From: an uncultured Gemmatimonadota bacterium
GTDB taxonomy: Bacteria > Latescibacterota > UBA2968 > UBA8231
Assembly (NCBI GenBank): GCA_903893785.1
Contig: CAITNQ010000180.1
Span: forward strand, 1-64,000
Length of the DNA stretch: 64,000 nucleotides
Direction: 5' to 3'
Shown here: piece after piece, positions 1-8,344 of the stretch
Numbering within the stretch: the stretch's first letter is position 1
Layout: the number at the start of each line of letters is the position of its first letter
Program-made: the position numbers and the translations under genes
Notes under the pieces: generated by a model
What the model was told of the DNA's origin: nothing
Seen by the model: only the letters and a program-made list of their open reading frames with translations
Databases searched by the model: none

Positions 1-303
1 CAGGAACGAGCGGGTCCGGTAGGGCGCCAGGGCCGGCCCCAGGCGCTGTTCCGCGTCGCCGTAACTGGGCGCTACGTCAAAGTAGTTGATGCAGTGTTCC
101 TCGAAGGCGCGGGCCACCACGCGGTCGGCCTGAGCCTGCTCCCGGTGCGCCACGACGATGCCGCCCAGGCCGATGATGGACAGCTGCTCGCCCGTGCGAC
201 CCAAGCGACGGCGCGGGACGGGCACGGGGCCAGCCACGGCCCGGTCGATCCCGGCCACCAGGCTGGCCGCCGCGGCCGTCTTGAGGAATCTGCGTCGGTC
301 CAT
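1..303 (-). CDS. Aldo/keto reductase with Tat signal, C-terminus cut by window edge
   Basis: Reading the minus strand from the ATG at 303 gives an uninterrupted frame that runs off the left edge after 101 residues. The N-terminus MDRRRFLKTAAAASL is a twin-arginine type signal, so the protein is probably exported folded with its cofactor. Residues 34-48 resemble the first strand of the aldo/keto reductase barrel (RRLGRTGEQLSIIGLGG). The segment FDVAPSYGDAEQRLG carries the Asp and Tyr expected of the catalytic tetrad; the later Lys and His lie outside the window. The likely reaction is NAD(P)H-dependent reduction of a sugar-derived carbonyl, but the substrate is unknown. It is divergent from the GH88-like gene, with about 240 bases between the starts. 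Confidence 0.85.
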   Translation of the reverse strand, partial: MDRRRFLKTAAAASLVAGIDRAVAGPVPVPRRRLGRTGEQLSIIGLGGIVVAHREQAQADRVVARAFEEHCINYFDVAPSYGDAEQRLGPALAPYRTRSFL

Positions 304-466
304 GGCTTTCTCACTGGGTTGGCGTGGCCCGCCACGCTCTACGGCTGGGTGGGGGCCAATATAGCAGCCGATGGCCCTGCCGGCCACCACCAGGCCGGCC
401 GGTACCGCGGCAGGCTGCGGCCAGGGCGGCAGGCCGCCGGGCGGGCGGTACAGGGCGCCGGAACTG

Positions 467-496
467 GTTGCCGGGCGGCCCGCGCGTGGCTATTTT
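467..496 (+). promoter_or_regulatory. Candidate sigma70-type promoter for the GH88-like gene
   Basis: A TTGCCG -35 candidate at 468-473 is followed by a 17-base spacer and a TATTTT -10 candidate at 491-496, the only AT-rich patch in this GC-rich gap. Transcription would start about 38 bases before the ATG at 542. Match found by eye. Confidence 0.4.
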
Positions 497-541
497 TGCC
501 CGGCAAATCCAGCCACGCGCGTTGACCCTGCGGAGCAGCCG

Positions 542-1915
542 ATGCAGCCGGACCGCCGCCTCACCCCGCAGGCTCTGACGCCCGCAATCGACCGCTTCCT
601 GGACCTGGCCGGCCGGAAGATCGCCCGGCTGGACCGCGAATGGGACCCGGCACGGGGCGCCCCGGTGTTCACGTGCCGCGGCCGCTATACCAGTCGCGGC
701 TGGACCGAGTGGACCCAAGGGTTCCAGTACGGGTGCGCGCTGCTTTACTACGACCTGACCGGGGACACGGCTTTCCTCGACATGGGGCGCCGCCGCACGG
801 TAACCCACATGGCCACGCACGTTTCCCACACCGGCGTGCACGACCACGGCTTCAACAACCTGTCCACCTACGGCAACCTGCGCCGCCTCATGCGCGAGGG
901 GCGACTGGCCCACGATCCGCGCGAACTGGATTTCTACGAACTGGCCATCAAAGTCTCCGGCGCGGTCCAGGCCAGTCGCTGGACCCGCATTGCGGATGGA
1001 ACCGGGTTCATTCATTCGTTCAACGGCCCCCATTCGCTGTTTGCCGACACCTTGCGCTCGCTGCGCATCTTGGGCCTGGCGCATCGTCTGGGCCATGTGC
1101 TGATGTCCGAAGGCGATCGCCCGGTCAGCCTGTTGGGGCGCCTGGTGGAACACGCGCTGACCACGGCGCGTTACAATGTGTACTACGGCGAAGGCCGTGA
1201 CGCATACGATGTGCCGGGCCGGGTAGCGCACGAGTCGCTGTTCAACATCACCGATGGCCAGTACCGGTGCCCCAGCACGCAGCAGGGGTACTCGCCCTTC
1301 TCCACCTGGACGCGGGGACTGGCTTGGATCCTGTGCGGCTATGCCGAGCAGTTGGAGTTCCTGGCCGCGCTGACCGAGGCAGACCTGGCCCCCTGGGGCG
1401 GCCGGGACGCGGTGATCACGCCCATGGAGCGCGCCGCGTTGGCCACAGCCGAATTCTACTTGGCCCACTCGTTCGTCGACGGGTTGGCTTTCTGGGACAC
1501 CGGGGCGCCCGGGGTGGCTTCTTTCGGTCCCTTGGCCGCAGCACCGTCGGATCCGTACAACGACACCGAACCGCTCGACAGCTCCGCGGCGGCCATCTGT
1601 GCCCAGGGTTACCTCCGCCTGGGTAATTACCTGGCTGCCAAAGGCGATGCTGAACGCAGCCGGCGTTACCGCGCCGCAGCCTGCACCATCGCGCGGGCCC
1701 TGCTGGCGGAACCCTATCTGTCGGCCCAGGCACGACACCAGGGGTTGCTGCTGCACGTCGTGTACCACCGCCCCAACGGCTGGGACCATGTCCCGAGGGG
1801 CCGGCTTGTGCCCTGCGGGGAGTCCGCCATGTGGGGCGACTACCACCTGATGGAACTCGTCCTGCTCCTCCGGCGCGAGGCCGAGGGCAAACCGTACCCG
1901 GTCTTCTTCGCGTGA
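542..1915 (+). CDS. GH88-like unsaturated uronyl hydrolase
   Basis: A 457-residue alpha/alpha-barrel protein resembling glycoside hydrolase family 88, whose members remove the 4,5-unsaturated uronic acid left at the non-reducing end after polysaccharide lyase cleavage. The motif HDHGFNNLSTYGNL (residues 100-113) matches the family's HDxGF segment and puts an acid at Asp101. A second acid is plausible at Asp169. The segment QGYSPFSTWTRGLAW matches the WxRGxAW motif, and GESAMWGDYHLMEL near the C-terminus matches the WGDYxxxE signature. The ATG at 542 is preferred because GGAG lies 6 bases upstream; the open frame extends further but reads as non-coding. No signal peptide is seen, so it is probably cytoplasmic and acts on imported oligosaccharides. 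The exact substrate (pectin, glycosaminoglycan or ulvan type) cannot be read from sequence. Confidence 0.85.
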   Translation: MQPDRRLTPQALTPAIDRFLDLAGRKIARLDREWDPARGAPVFTCRGRYTSRGWTEWTQGFQYGCALLYYDLTGDTAFLDMGRRRTVTHMATHVSHTGVHDHGFNNLSTYGNLRRLMREGRLAHDPRELDFYELAIKVSGAVQASRWTRIADGTGFIHSFNGPHSLFADTLRSLRILGLAHRLGHVLMSEGDRPVSLLGRLVEHALTTARYNVYYGEGRDAYDVPGRVAHESLFNITDGQYRCPSTQQGYSPFSTWTRGLAWILCGYAEQLEFLAALTEADLAPWGGRDAVITPMERAALATAEFYLAHSFVDGLAFWDTGAPGVASFGPLAAAPSDPYNDTEPLDSSAAAICAQGYLRLGNYLAAKGDAERSRRYRAAACTIARALLAEPYLSAQARHQGLLLHVVYHRPNGWDHVPRGRLVPCGESAMWGDYHLMELVLLLRREAEGKPYPVFFA

Positions 1916-1921
1916 CCTTCG

Positions 1922-1944
1922 GCGGGCTTGGTAACAGCGCCCGC
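1922..1944 (+). terminator. Weak hairpin after GH88-like gene
   Basis: GCGGGC at 1922-1927 can pair with GCCCGC at 1939-1944 across an 11-base loop, starting 7 bases after the stop. There is no T-run, so intrinsic termination is doubtful. Confidence 0.25.
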
Positions 1945-2030
1945 TGCGGCGGCGATGCCGGCCTTCTCGCGTTACCCTCGCCTACTGTCTGGGGGCGCGG
2001 GCACGACCACCACCGCGGCAGAGGCGTAAC

Positions 2031-3293
2031 GTGGATCTGCAGCCACTGACAGGTTCCCGGGGACGAGTGCTGATCGTCGACGACGAAGGCAGTGTCGCCG
2101 AGTTGCTGGGTCTGTGGCTGTCGCAGAACGGCTACGAGACCAGCGCGGCGACCGACGTGGCGGCGGCCAAGGACGCCCTGGCGAGCGTTGCCTTTGACTT
2201 GGTCACGCTGGATATCGCCATGCCCGGCAGCGGCGGGCTCGACCTGCTGCGGTGGCTCCGCCGCGAGTATCCGCAGGTCGGCGTGGTTATGGGAAGCGCT
2301 TCCGGCGATCTCGAGTTGGTTATCGAAGCCATGCGCCTGGGTGCCTTCAGCTACATGATCAAGCCCTTCCAGTTGGACCTGGTGGTCCATGAGATCAACC
2401 GAGCCATGGAGCGGCAGCGTCTGCTGCAAGATAGCCGGCGACAACAGGAGGAGCTGGAGACCCGGGTGGCCGAGCAGACGCAGGAACTGCGCCAGGCGTA
2501 CGCCAAGCTTGAGCAGCAGGTGGCGGAGATCGAACGGCGGCGCGCCCGCGCCTTTCAAGCCGACCGCCTGCAGGCCCTGGGCGAGATGGCAGCGGGGATC
2601 GCCCACGAGCTGTCCCAACCCTTGAACGGGATTCGCGCCTTTGCCGAGGGCGCGATCCAGGGCTTCGACCGCGGTTGGCAGACCACCCCGGCTGAAAGCG
2701 CCGAAGCCCTGCAGGACATCATCGGCCAGGTGGACCGGATTGCCGGCATTGTGGATCACATGCGCGTGTTCGCCCGGGGGGCCGACGAGGCGAGGCCCGA
2801 ACCCTACACATTGGCGGGCGTGGTCGAGAACGCCCTCAAACTGCTCGGGGCCCAGTTGCGGGCGCACTCCATCGCGGTCAATACGGACATTGATGCGACG
2901 CTGCCGGACCTGTTCGGTCACGGCGCGCAGATCGAGCAGGTGCTGGTCAATCTGCTCACCAACGCCCGCGATGCCTTGGACACGCGCCGTACCGAAGCCA
3001 CCGAAGCCGTGGGCTGGAAACCCGCCGTCAGCCTCCGCGTGTGGGCCGACCCGCCCCGCCGCACCGCGTTCCTGTCCGTGGCCGACAATGGCAGCGGCAT
3101 GACCCGCGAAACCGAGGCGCGCGTCTTCGACCCCTTTTTCACTACCAAGGCGGAAGGCAGGGGAACAGGTCTCGGTCTGTCGATTTCCCATACCATCGTC
3201 GGGCGACACCACGGCCGCATCGAAGTTGACAACCAGCCGGGCGTCGGTGTCACCTTCACTATCGCCCTGCCCCTGCCCGGGGGTGTCTCGTGA
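2031..3293 (+). CDS. Receiver-histidine kinase fusion (REC-HisKA-HATPase)
   Basis: A 420-residue cytoplasmic signalling protein. Residues 11-125 form a receiver domain with the acidic pair at 16-17, phosphoacceptor Asp61 in LDIAMPG and Lys111. A coiled coil spans about 130-175. The dimerisation domain carries His192 in AHELSQPLN. The ATPase domain has an N box around Asn307/Asn311, DNGSGM (351-356) and GRGTGLGLS (377-385). The GTG at 2031 is used because GAGG lies 6 bases upstream; no ATG gives a full receiver domain. With the receiver before the kinase it probably takes phosphate from an upstream kinase and relays it, or is itself gated by phosphorylation. The stop overlaps the next start as GTGA, so it is translationally coupled to a second kinase. 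There is no DNA-binding output domain here or next door. Confidence 0.9.
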   Translation: MDLQPLTGSRGRVLIVDDEGSVAELLGLWLSQNGYETSAATDVAAAKDALASVAFDLVTLDIAMPGSGGLDLLRWLRREYPQVGVVMGSASGDLELVIEAMRLGAFSYMIKPFQLDLVVHEINRAMERQRLLQDSRRQQEELETRVAEQTQELRQAYAKLEQQVAEIERRRARAFQADRLQALGEMAAGIAHELSQPLNGIRAFAEGAIQGFDRGWQTTPAESAEALQDIIGQVDRIAGIVDHMRVFARGADEARPEPYTLAGVVENALKLLGAQLRAHSIAVNTDIDATLPDLFGHGAQIEQVLVNLLTNARDALDTRRTEATEAVGWKPAVSLRVWADPPRRTAFLSVADNGSGMTRETEARVFDPFFTTKAEGRGTGLGLSISHTIVGRHHGRIEVDNQPGVGVTFTIALPLPGGVS

Positions 3294-4246
3294 CCGATTC
3301 GGTTGCCGCGCCGCCGGCGGCGGTGCCAGGCCCAGGTCCGCAAGCGGCTGCGACCCACCGGCGCGAACGGCTGGCCGGGGCCCTGCTGGTGGCAGCCAGT
3401 CATGCCGGCGTGGCCGGCCTGGCACTGACCCTGGCGGGGCGGGCTGAGCTTCTGTGTCAACTCGCGCCCGCCGCAAGCTTGATCGCCGCCAGTTTGGGTG
3501 TGGGCCTGGTCCTGGCGTGGTGGCACGGCCGCAGCGTGACCCGGCACCGCGACGCCGAGACCGATCGGCGGCGGCAGGTCGAGGAAGCGCTGGCCGCCAG
3601 CCTCGGGCAGGCGCAGCACTTAGCGCAACAGGTCGCCGACCGCGAAGTCCTGGTGCGGGAGACCAACCACCGGGTGCGCAACAACCTCCAGGTGGTCAGC
3701 AGCCTGCTGGAACTGCAGGCCGGCAATGCCGACGGCCGCCGGCCCGTTGTCGACACACTCCGGCAGGCCGCGGGCCGCGTCCGCGCCATGGCGGGAGTCC
3801 ACGAGCGTCTGTATCGGTCGGCCCGCGTCGAAGAACTCGACCTGGGTGAGTATGTGCACGACCTGGCCCATGGCGCGGTCGCCTGCTACGCCCTGGATCC
3901 CGACGCCATCGACCTGGTCGTCGACGTTCAGTCGCTGCGGGTAGGCCCTAATCTGGCCGTACCCTTGGGCCTGGCGGTCAACGAGTTGCTGGCCAATGCC
4001 GTGTTCCACGGCTTCCCCAACGGCCGGCACGGCACGGTGTGGGTGGGGTTGCAGCAACGTGAAAGCGACTTCGTGCTCAGCGTCACCGACGACGGTGTGG
4101 GGCTGCCGGCGGGCTTTGACCTGTCGAGTTTGGGCACAATGGGTCTGAAGACTGTGCAGGCCCTCACGCGTCAAGCCCGTGGGACCATGTCGGTGGAACC
4201 GGGGGACCGAACCATTGTTCGCCTGGCCGTGCCACTGCCGGCTTGA
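3290..4246 (+). CDS. Membrane-anchored HisKA_2 family histidine kinase
   Basis: A 318-residue kinase. Two hydrophobic segments at about 28-48 and 60-78 form a short N-terminal anchor with almost no periplasmic loop. The H-box ETNHRVRNNLQVVSSLL (124-140, His127) is the hallmark of the HisKA_2/HWE-like kinases. The ATPase domain has NELLANAVFHG (231-241) and DDGVGLP (267-273). The last glycine-rich segment LGTMGLKTV is typical of this subfamily. The GTG start overlaps the preceding stop by 4 bases. The coupling suggests this protein and the receiver-kinase fusion work as a pair, for example with this kinase phosphorylating the neighbour's receiver. That is inference from position only. Confidence 0.88.
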   Translation: MTDSVAAPPAAVPGPGPQAAATHRRERLAGALLVAASHAGVAGLALTLAGRAELLCQLAPAASLIAASLGVGLVLAWWHGRSVTRHRDAETDRRRQVEEALAASLGQAQHLAQQVADREVLVRETNHRVRNNLQVVSSLLELQAGNADGRRPVVDTLRQAAGRVRAMAGVHERLYRSARVEELDLGEYVHDLAHGAVACYALDPDAIDLVVDVQSLRVGPNLAVPLGLAVNELLANAVFHGFPNGRHGTVWVGLQQRESDFVLSVTDDGVGLPAGFDLSSLGTMGLKTVQALTRQARGTMSVEPGDRTIVRLAVPLPA

Positions 4247-4268
4247 GGCTACCTGCACCGGAGGGGCA

Positions 4269-5453
4269 ATGAAGATCAGCGCGATCGACACCTTTCTGAT
4301 GAGTGCGGCGCCGCCCGAGACCGGCGGCTGGGCCGCGCGGAACTGGCTGTTCGTACGGGTCAGCACCGACGAGGGCCTGACCGGCATCGGCGAAGCCAGT
4401 GGATGGCCGCGGGTGGTGCAGACGGCCATCCAGGACCTGACGCCGATCCTGATCGGCGAGGACCCCAGGCACATCGAGCGGCTGTGGCAGAAGATGCTGT
4501 GCGCCATCATGGGCCACGGCATGACGGGTGTGGTCGGGGCGGGCGCCATGACCGGCATCGAGATGGCCTTGTGGGACCTGAAGGGCAAAGCCCTCGGCGT
4601 CCCCGTGTGGGACCTGCTGGGCGGCAAGGTCCGTGACCGCATTCGCCTGTACGCCCACGCACACAACGCCGTCCGGGCCCGCGAACTGGTCGACCGTGGT
4701 TACGATGCCATCAAGACCGGTGGCGTCGCGGCCTGCGTCGAGTCAGTGGCCGCCATCCGCGCCGAGATAGGCAACGGCGTTGATCTGATGGTCGACCTGC
4801 ACGGCCCGCCGTGGCTGACCCCGCGGGACGCTATTGCCGTAGGCCGGGCCCTGGAACCCTATGGACTGCTGTTCTTCGAGGACCCGGTGGCGCCGGAGAA
4901 CCTGGAAGCCCTGGCCCGCGTCGCGGCCGGGGTCGACATCCCGATCGCCGCGGGCGAGCGCCATGCCACGCTGTGGGGCGTTCGCGAGCTGCTGGAACGG
5001 GACATTGTCGATGTGGTGCAGCCTGACACGGGAAGAGCCGGCGGCCTATGGCAGATGAAGAAGATCGCCGCCATGGCCGAAGCCCACCACGTCATGATGG
5101 CGCCCCACGACGGCTCGCTGGGCCCGGTGGCCGAGATGGCTGCCGTGCACGTGCTGGCCACGGTGCCCAACTTTCTGATCCTTGAGCATCTGGCCGACGA
5201 CGTGCCGCAGCGTTACGAGGTGATGACGAACCAGCCCGAGATCAGCGACGGGTACCTCGACGTTCCCGACCGGCCCGGTCTGGGCGTGGACATCGTCGAG
5301 GAGGTGATCGCCCAGTACCCGTCGCGGGGCAATATCACCGCACCGGACCCGACCCATGACTACAGCTATGTCATGCCGCGTTCAGGGCGGGGCCGGTGGC
5401 TGCGCGGCGATGCACGGAGCGAGGGCAGTTGGCGTGCGGGGCAGGTCTTCTGA
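4269..5453 (+). CDS. Enolase-superfamily acid-sugar dehydratase, galactonate dehydratase-like
   Basis: A 394-residue mandelate racemase/muconate lactonizing enzyme family protein. Metal ligands are visible as Asp176 (VDLHG), Glu204 (FFEDPV) and Glu230 (AAGE). Candidate acid/base residues are His178 and His280 (MMAPHDG). This Asp-x-His plus late His layout matches D-galactonate dehydratase more than mandelate racemase, so dehydration of an aldonic or uronic acid to a 2-keto-3-deoxy acid is likely. GGAGGGG ends 2 bases before the ATG at 4269; the frame is open further upstream but lies inside the preceding kinase gene. It sits 22 bases after the kinase gene and may be co-transcribed. About 20 residues at the C-terminus (RSGRGRWLRGDARS onward) look like an extension beyond the usual family end. 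Confidence 0.85.
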   Translation: MKISAIDTFLMSAAPPETGGWAARNWLFVRVSTDEGLTGIGEASGWPRVVQTAIQDLTPILIGEDPRHIERLWQKMLCAIMGHGMTGVVGAGAMTGIEMALWDLKGKALGVPVWDLLGGKVRDRIRLYAHAHNAVRARELVDRGYDAIKTGGVAACVESVAAIRAEIGNGVDLMVDLHGPPWLTPRDAIAVGRALEPYGLLFFEDPVAPENLEALARVAAGVDIPIAAGERHATLWGVRELLERDIVDVVQPDTGRAGGLWQMKKIAAMAEAHHVMMAPHDGSLGPVAEMAAVHVLATVPNFLILEHLADDVPQRYEVMTNQPEISDGYLDVPDRPGLGVDIVEEVIAQYPSRGNITAPDPTHDYSYVMPRSGRGRWLRGDARSEGSWRAGQVF

Positions 5454-5491
5454 AACACTGTGCAGGCAGCAGGGGCCGAGACCGGGCCAAG

Positions 5492-5517
5492 CCGCGGCCG
5501 GCGAGCGCTCGCCGCGG
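5492..5517. terminator. Perfect palindrome between convergent genes
   Basis: GGCGAGCGCTCGCC at 5500-5513 is a perfect 14-base palindrome. CCGC (5492-5495) and GCGG (5514-5517) extend it beyond a short bulge. It lies between convergent stops at 5453 and 5619, where a bidirectional terminator or a protein-binding site would fit. No T-run is present. Confidence 0.3.
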
Positions 5518-5618
5518 AGGCCGCAGGTCGGGGTTGCTGACCGTCGGGCAAAGGGCGCGGCCAACAGCCCAGCCCAAGCGCTGCGGCGCCGACCTGGCCT
5601 CAGCCCGACAGCAGGGGT

Positions 5619-6392
5619 TCAGGGTCGCCTGACCACCCGTCCGGACTCCATCTCGTAAACAGCCCGGACCACGGCTAGACGGCCGGCTGCTGCCGCTTCG
5701 GTCAAGATCGGGCTGTTGGTGAGAATATCGCGGGCGCTCTGATCGACGTTGCCCTCGATGGCCAGGTTCACCAACTGCTCGCCCGCAGCCGTGGCGCGGT
5801 ACCGAGCGACAGCCGGAGCGATGCGGTCCATGATCGCGGTCAGGTTGGCCGTAGGCATGGGCTCGCCGCCGGCCGCCGCCGTCACCGCACCACACTTGCG
5901 GTGCCCCAGGACGACCAACAGCGGCACGTGCAGGTGCTCAACCGCGTATTCCATGCTGCCCAGGGCAATGCGGTCGGCCACGTTGCCGGCGGTGCGAACC
6001 ACGAAGAGATCACCCAAGCCCTGGTCGAAGACCGCTTCCGGCGGCACGCGGCTGTCGGCGCAGCCCAGGACAATAGCCCGCGGGCGCTGCCCCGGCAGCA
6101 GTTCCACCCGGGCTGCCGGCCAGTCGCGCAGGCGGGGTTGCCCAGCGACAAAACGGGCGTTACCGGCCATTAGGTCCGACCAGATCCACTCCTGCCCACC
6201 GTCCAGGCCAGACCGGTCCACCGGCTCGCCCGCAGCCGCGCCATGGACCGCCGGGGCCGCGGCCTCGGTGCGCACCGTTCGCGCCTTGGTCTTGGTGCCG
6301 CTGTGGCTGGCGGCGTTGTCCCCGGCCCAACAGGCCGTCGCCAACGCCAGGAGCCACCACCACAGGTGCCATCTTCGGCTTGCCACGGTCAC
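5619..6392 (-). CDS. Secreted beta-class carbonic anhydrase
   Basis: A 257-residue protein with an N-terminal signal peptide (RRWHLWWWLLALATACWA, cleavage near residue 22). About 45 low-complexity residues precede a beta-carbonic anhydrase domain. Zinc ligands Cys111 (GCADSRVPP), His164 and Cys167 (GHRKCGA) are intact, as are the Asp113/Arg115 dyad and VVRTAGN. It should hydrate CO2 reversibly in the periplasm, most likely as a periplasmic or lipid-anchored enzyme. Translation could start at the GTG at 6392 or the in-frame GTG at 6386. GGGAGG lies 3 bases before the first and 9 before the second, so 6386 may be the true start. It is monocistronic. Confidence 0.88.
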   Translation of the reverse strand: MTVASRRWHLWWWLLALATACWAGDNAASHSGTKTKARTVRTEAAAPAVHGAAAGEPVDRSGLDGGQEWIWSDLMAGNARFVAGQPRLRDWPAARVELLPGQRPRAIVLGCADSRVPPEAVFDQGLGDLFVVRTAGNVADRIALGSMEYAVEHLHVPLLVVLGHRKCGAVTAAAGGEPMPTANLTAIMDRIAPAVARYRATAAGEQLVNLAIEGNVDQSARDILTNSPILTEAAAAGRLAVVRAVYEMESGRVVRRP

Positions 6393-6745
6393 TCACCTCC
6401 CTCAGCATCGGGTTCGGCACCTGGCCCCCTGGCCAGCCGGTACGGCTGGGGGGTATCGGCCCGGGCAGGGCCGATCCTGCGGGCGCAGGGTTGCCGCCGG
6501 CCCGCGTCAGCTAGATCGGCAGCAGTAGCTACCGACCGCACCCCCTTCCGGCGCCCCACGAGGAACGGTGGCGGCAGGCGCACCCACAACTTAGTATAGC
6601 CAGGCGAACGCCGGCCGGTTAACGCCCACCCCGACGGCAGGGCGGCCCGGCACCGACGGCCCCGCAAAGGCGCGATCGTCACTCGCGCCCAGGGCCGAAG
6701 CCGCCAACGGAACTGTGATCACGCAACCCATCGACAGGTGCGTAC
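6393..6745. other. Divergent intergenic region
   Basis: 353 bases between the carbonic anhydrase and the beta-propeller gene. Apart from the minus-strand promoter candidate at 6593-6622, no coding sequence or convincing structure was recognised. Confidence 0.6.
6593..6622 (-). promoter_or_regulatory. Candidate promoter for carbonic anhydrase
   Basis: On the minus strand TTAACC (6617-6622) and TATACT (6593-6598) are separated by 18 bases. The TATACT is preceded by GGC, as in other candidates in this window. The leader would be about 195 bases, which is long. Match by eye. Confidence 0.35.
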
Positions 6746-8344
6746 ATGCCGGTGCAGGCGCTGCTCCATCCGGGCCCCGAAGGGCTGCTGCTGCTGGACG
6801 ATCTAACCGTGGCCCAGACGGTCGACTGCCGGCAGGTCTTTCACGCGCCTGCCAAAGACCCTGCCAACCCCATTCTGGCTGCGGCCCACGCCTGGGAAGG
6901 GCGCGGACCCTATACCTGGGGTACCCGCCTGCTGGCCAATCCGGAGACCGGCGAATACGACCTTTTCTACGTCGGGTTCCGGGTGGAGGACAACCACTAC
7001 CGCTGGGGACTGGCCAGTTCGGTGGACGGGCTCCAATGGTCCCGGCGACACTTGGGCGTCGAGTGCTTCGACGGCCAGCCGGCCGCCAACATGCTCAGCG
7101 GCGGGCCGCATCCGGATAAGGCGGTGCGGGCCGTCGTCCGCGACCCTCGGCCCGAATGCCCGGCCAGCGAGCGGTACAAGGGCCTGCGGTTCACCTACGA
7201 CGGCGCCTTTGCCTCGTACTCGCCCGATGGTCGGCGGTGGACCGAAGACACCGGCAACCCAGTGTGGTCAGTGCCCTCGGACGTGATCCACACCCTGTGG
7301 GATCCGCACCGCGCCTGTTTCGTCGCGTACTACAAGGTTTGGGAAGTAACGGGCGAGACCCCTGACGCGGCGTCGCCCACCGGCTACCGCCCGATCACGA
7401 TTCACTTGCCCTCGTTCGAGCACCACGTCCGCCCGGACGGCCTTACTGAACTGCGCGGCCCCATGATCGCCTGGGACCCGACCGGATCCGCCGCTGTCCG
7501 CCCGGGCTTGGTGCTGCTGCGCACCGGCCAACAGGGCATGGACGACGGCGGCGGGGGCCCGCTCACGGGCGCCTGGCACAGCCGCCGCGTCACGGCCTGG
7601 GCCGACAGCCACGACTGGCGCCGATGGGCTCACGAACGCGTGGTCCTCCGCTGCGACGAGCGGGACCGCCCCGACGCCAACATCCAGTGCACCTTTGTGT
7701 TCCCTTGGGGCGGGTACTACCTGGCGCTGCTGACCCTGCACGACGAACGCGGCCACTTCGAGCAGCAGTTCGCCTTCAGCCACGACGGGCTTACGTGGCA
7801 GCGACCATGGCGAGGCGCCTTTATCGGCCTGGGGGCACCGGGGGCTTTTGACTGCGGCATGGTGCTGTCACCGACCGACCCGGTGGTCACCCCTACCCAG
7901 ATGCTGTTCTACTACGGTGGCTTCAACACGGTGCACCACGCGCCGATGGCGGTTCCGTGGACAGCCGCGATCGGGCGGGCCATACTGCGGCGCGACGGCT
8001 TCTCTTCGTGGGAAAACCTGCCCGGAACCACGGCCACAGTCACCACCCAGCCCCTGGCCGGCGCCGGCAGCCTCGCGTGGGTGAATGCCGATGCCAGCGC
8101 TGGTTGGCTGCGAGTCGAGGTGCTGGACGAGCACGGCCGCGCGGTGCCCGGTTACGAAGCCGCGGCCTGCCAGGCGCTCTGCGAGGACACGGCCAGCCAA
8201 CCCCAGTGCCGCATCGCCATCCGGTGGGACCGGGCCCCGCGGTTGCCCGCCGGACCGATCCGGCTACGCTTTCACCTGCACGAAGCACGGCTGTTCTCGT
8301 GCGGCATCACTGCGGGTGAGGGTGGCAGCGCAGACCTACGGTAA
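6746..8344 (+). CDS. GH32/GH43-like beta-propeller protein with C-terminal beta-sandwich
   Basis: A 532-residue protein whose first ~420 residues show the repeated blade pattern of five-bladed propeller glycosidases. Examples are YDLFYVGFRVEDNHYRWGLA, RYKGLRFTYDGAFASYSPDG and TLHDERGHFEQQFAFSHDG, each an aromatic-rich strand followed by SxDGxxW. The catalytic acids of GH32/43 cannot be placed with certainty, so activity on fructans or arabino/galacto-glycans is only a family-level guess. From about residue 430 a separate beta-rich domain follows (ASAGWLRVEVLDEHGR ... LPAGPIRLRFHL). This same domain recurs as a degraded copy at 13880-14225. No signal peptide was seen. The ATG at 6746 is chosen because upstream sequence lacks coding character. 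Confidence 0.7.
   Translation: MPVQALLHPGPEGLLLLDDLTVAQTVDCRQVFHAPAKDPANPILAAAHAWEGRGPYTWGTRLLANPETGEYDLFYVGFRVEDNHYRWGLASSVDGLQWSRRHLGVECFDGQPAANMLSGGPHPDKAVRAVVRDPRPECPASERYKGLRFTYDGAFASYSPDGRRWTEDTGNPVWSVPSDVIHTLWDPHRACFVAYYKVWEVTGETPDAASPTGYRPITIHLPSFEHHVRPDGLTELRGPMIAWDPTGSAAVRPGLVLLRTGQQGMDDGGGGPLTGAWHSRRVTAWADSHDWRRWAHERVVLRCDERDRPDANIQCTFVFPWGGYYLALLTLHDERGHFEQQFAFSHDGLTWQRPWRGAFIGLGAPGAFDCGMVLSPTDPVVTPTQMLFYYGGFNTVHHAPMAVPWTAAIGRAILRRDGFSSWENLPGTTATVTTQPLAGAGSLAWVNADASAGWLRVEVLDEHGRAVPGYEAAACQALCEDTASQPQCRIAIRWDRAPRLPAGPIRLRFHLHEARLFSCGITAGEGGSADLR

Noticed and set aside
1416..3476. Long minus-strand open frame across the GH88-like and receiver-kinase genes
   Set aside because: It crosses two well-supported plus-strand genes and their junction and has no recognisable motif.
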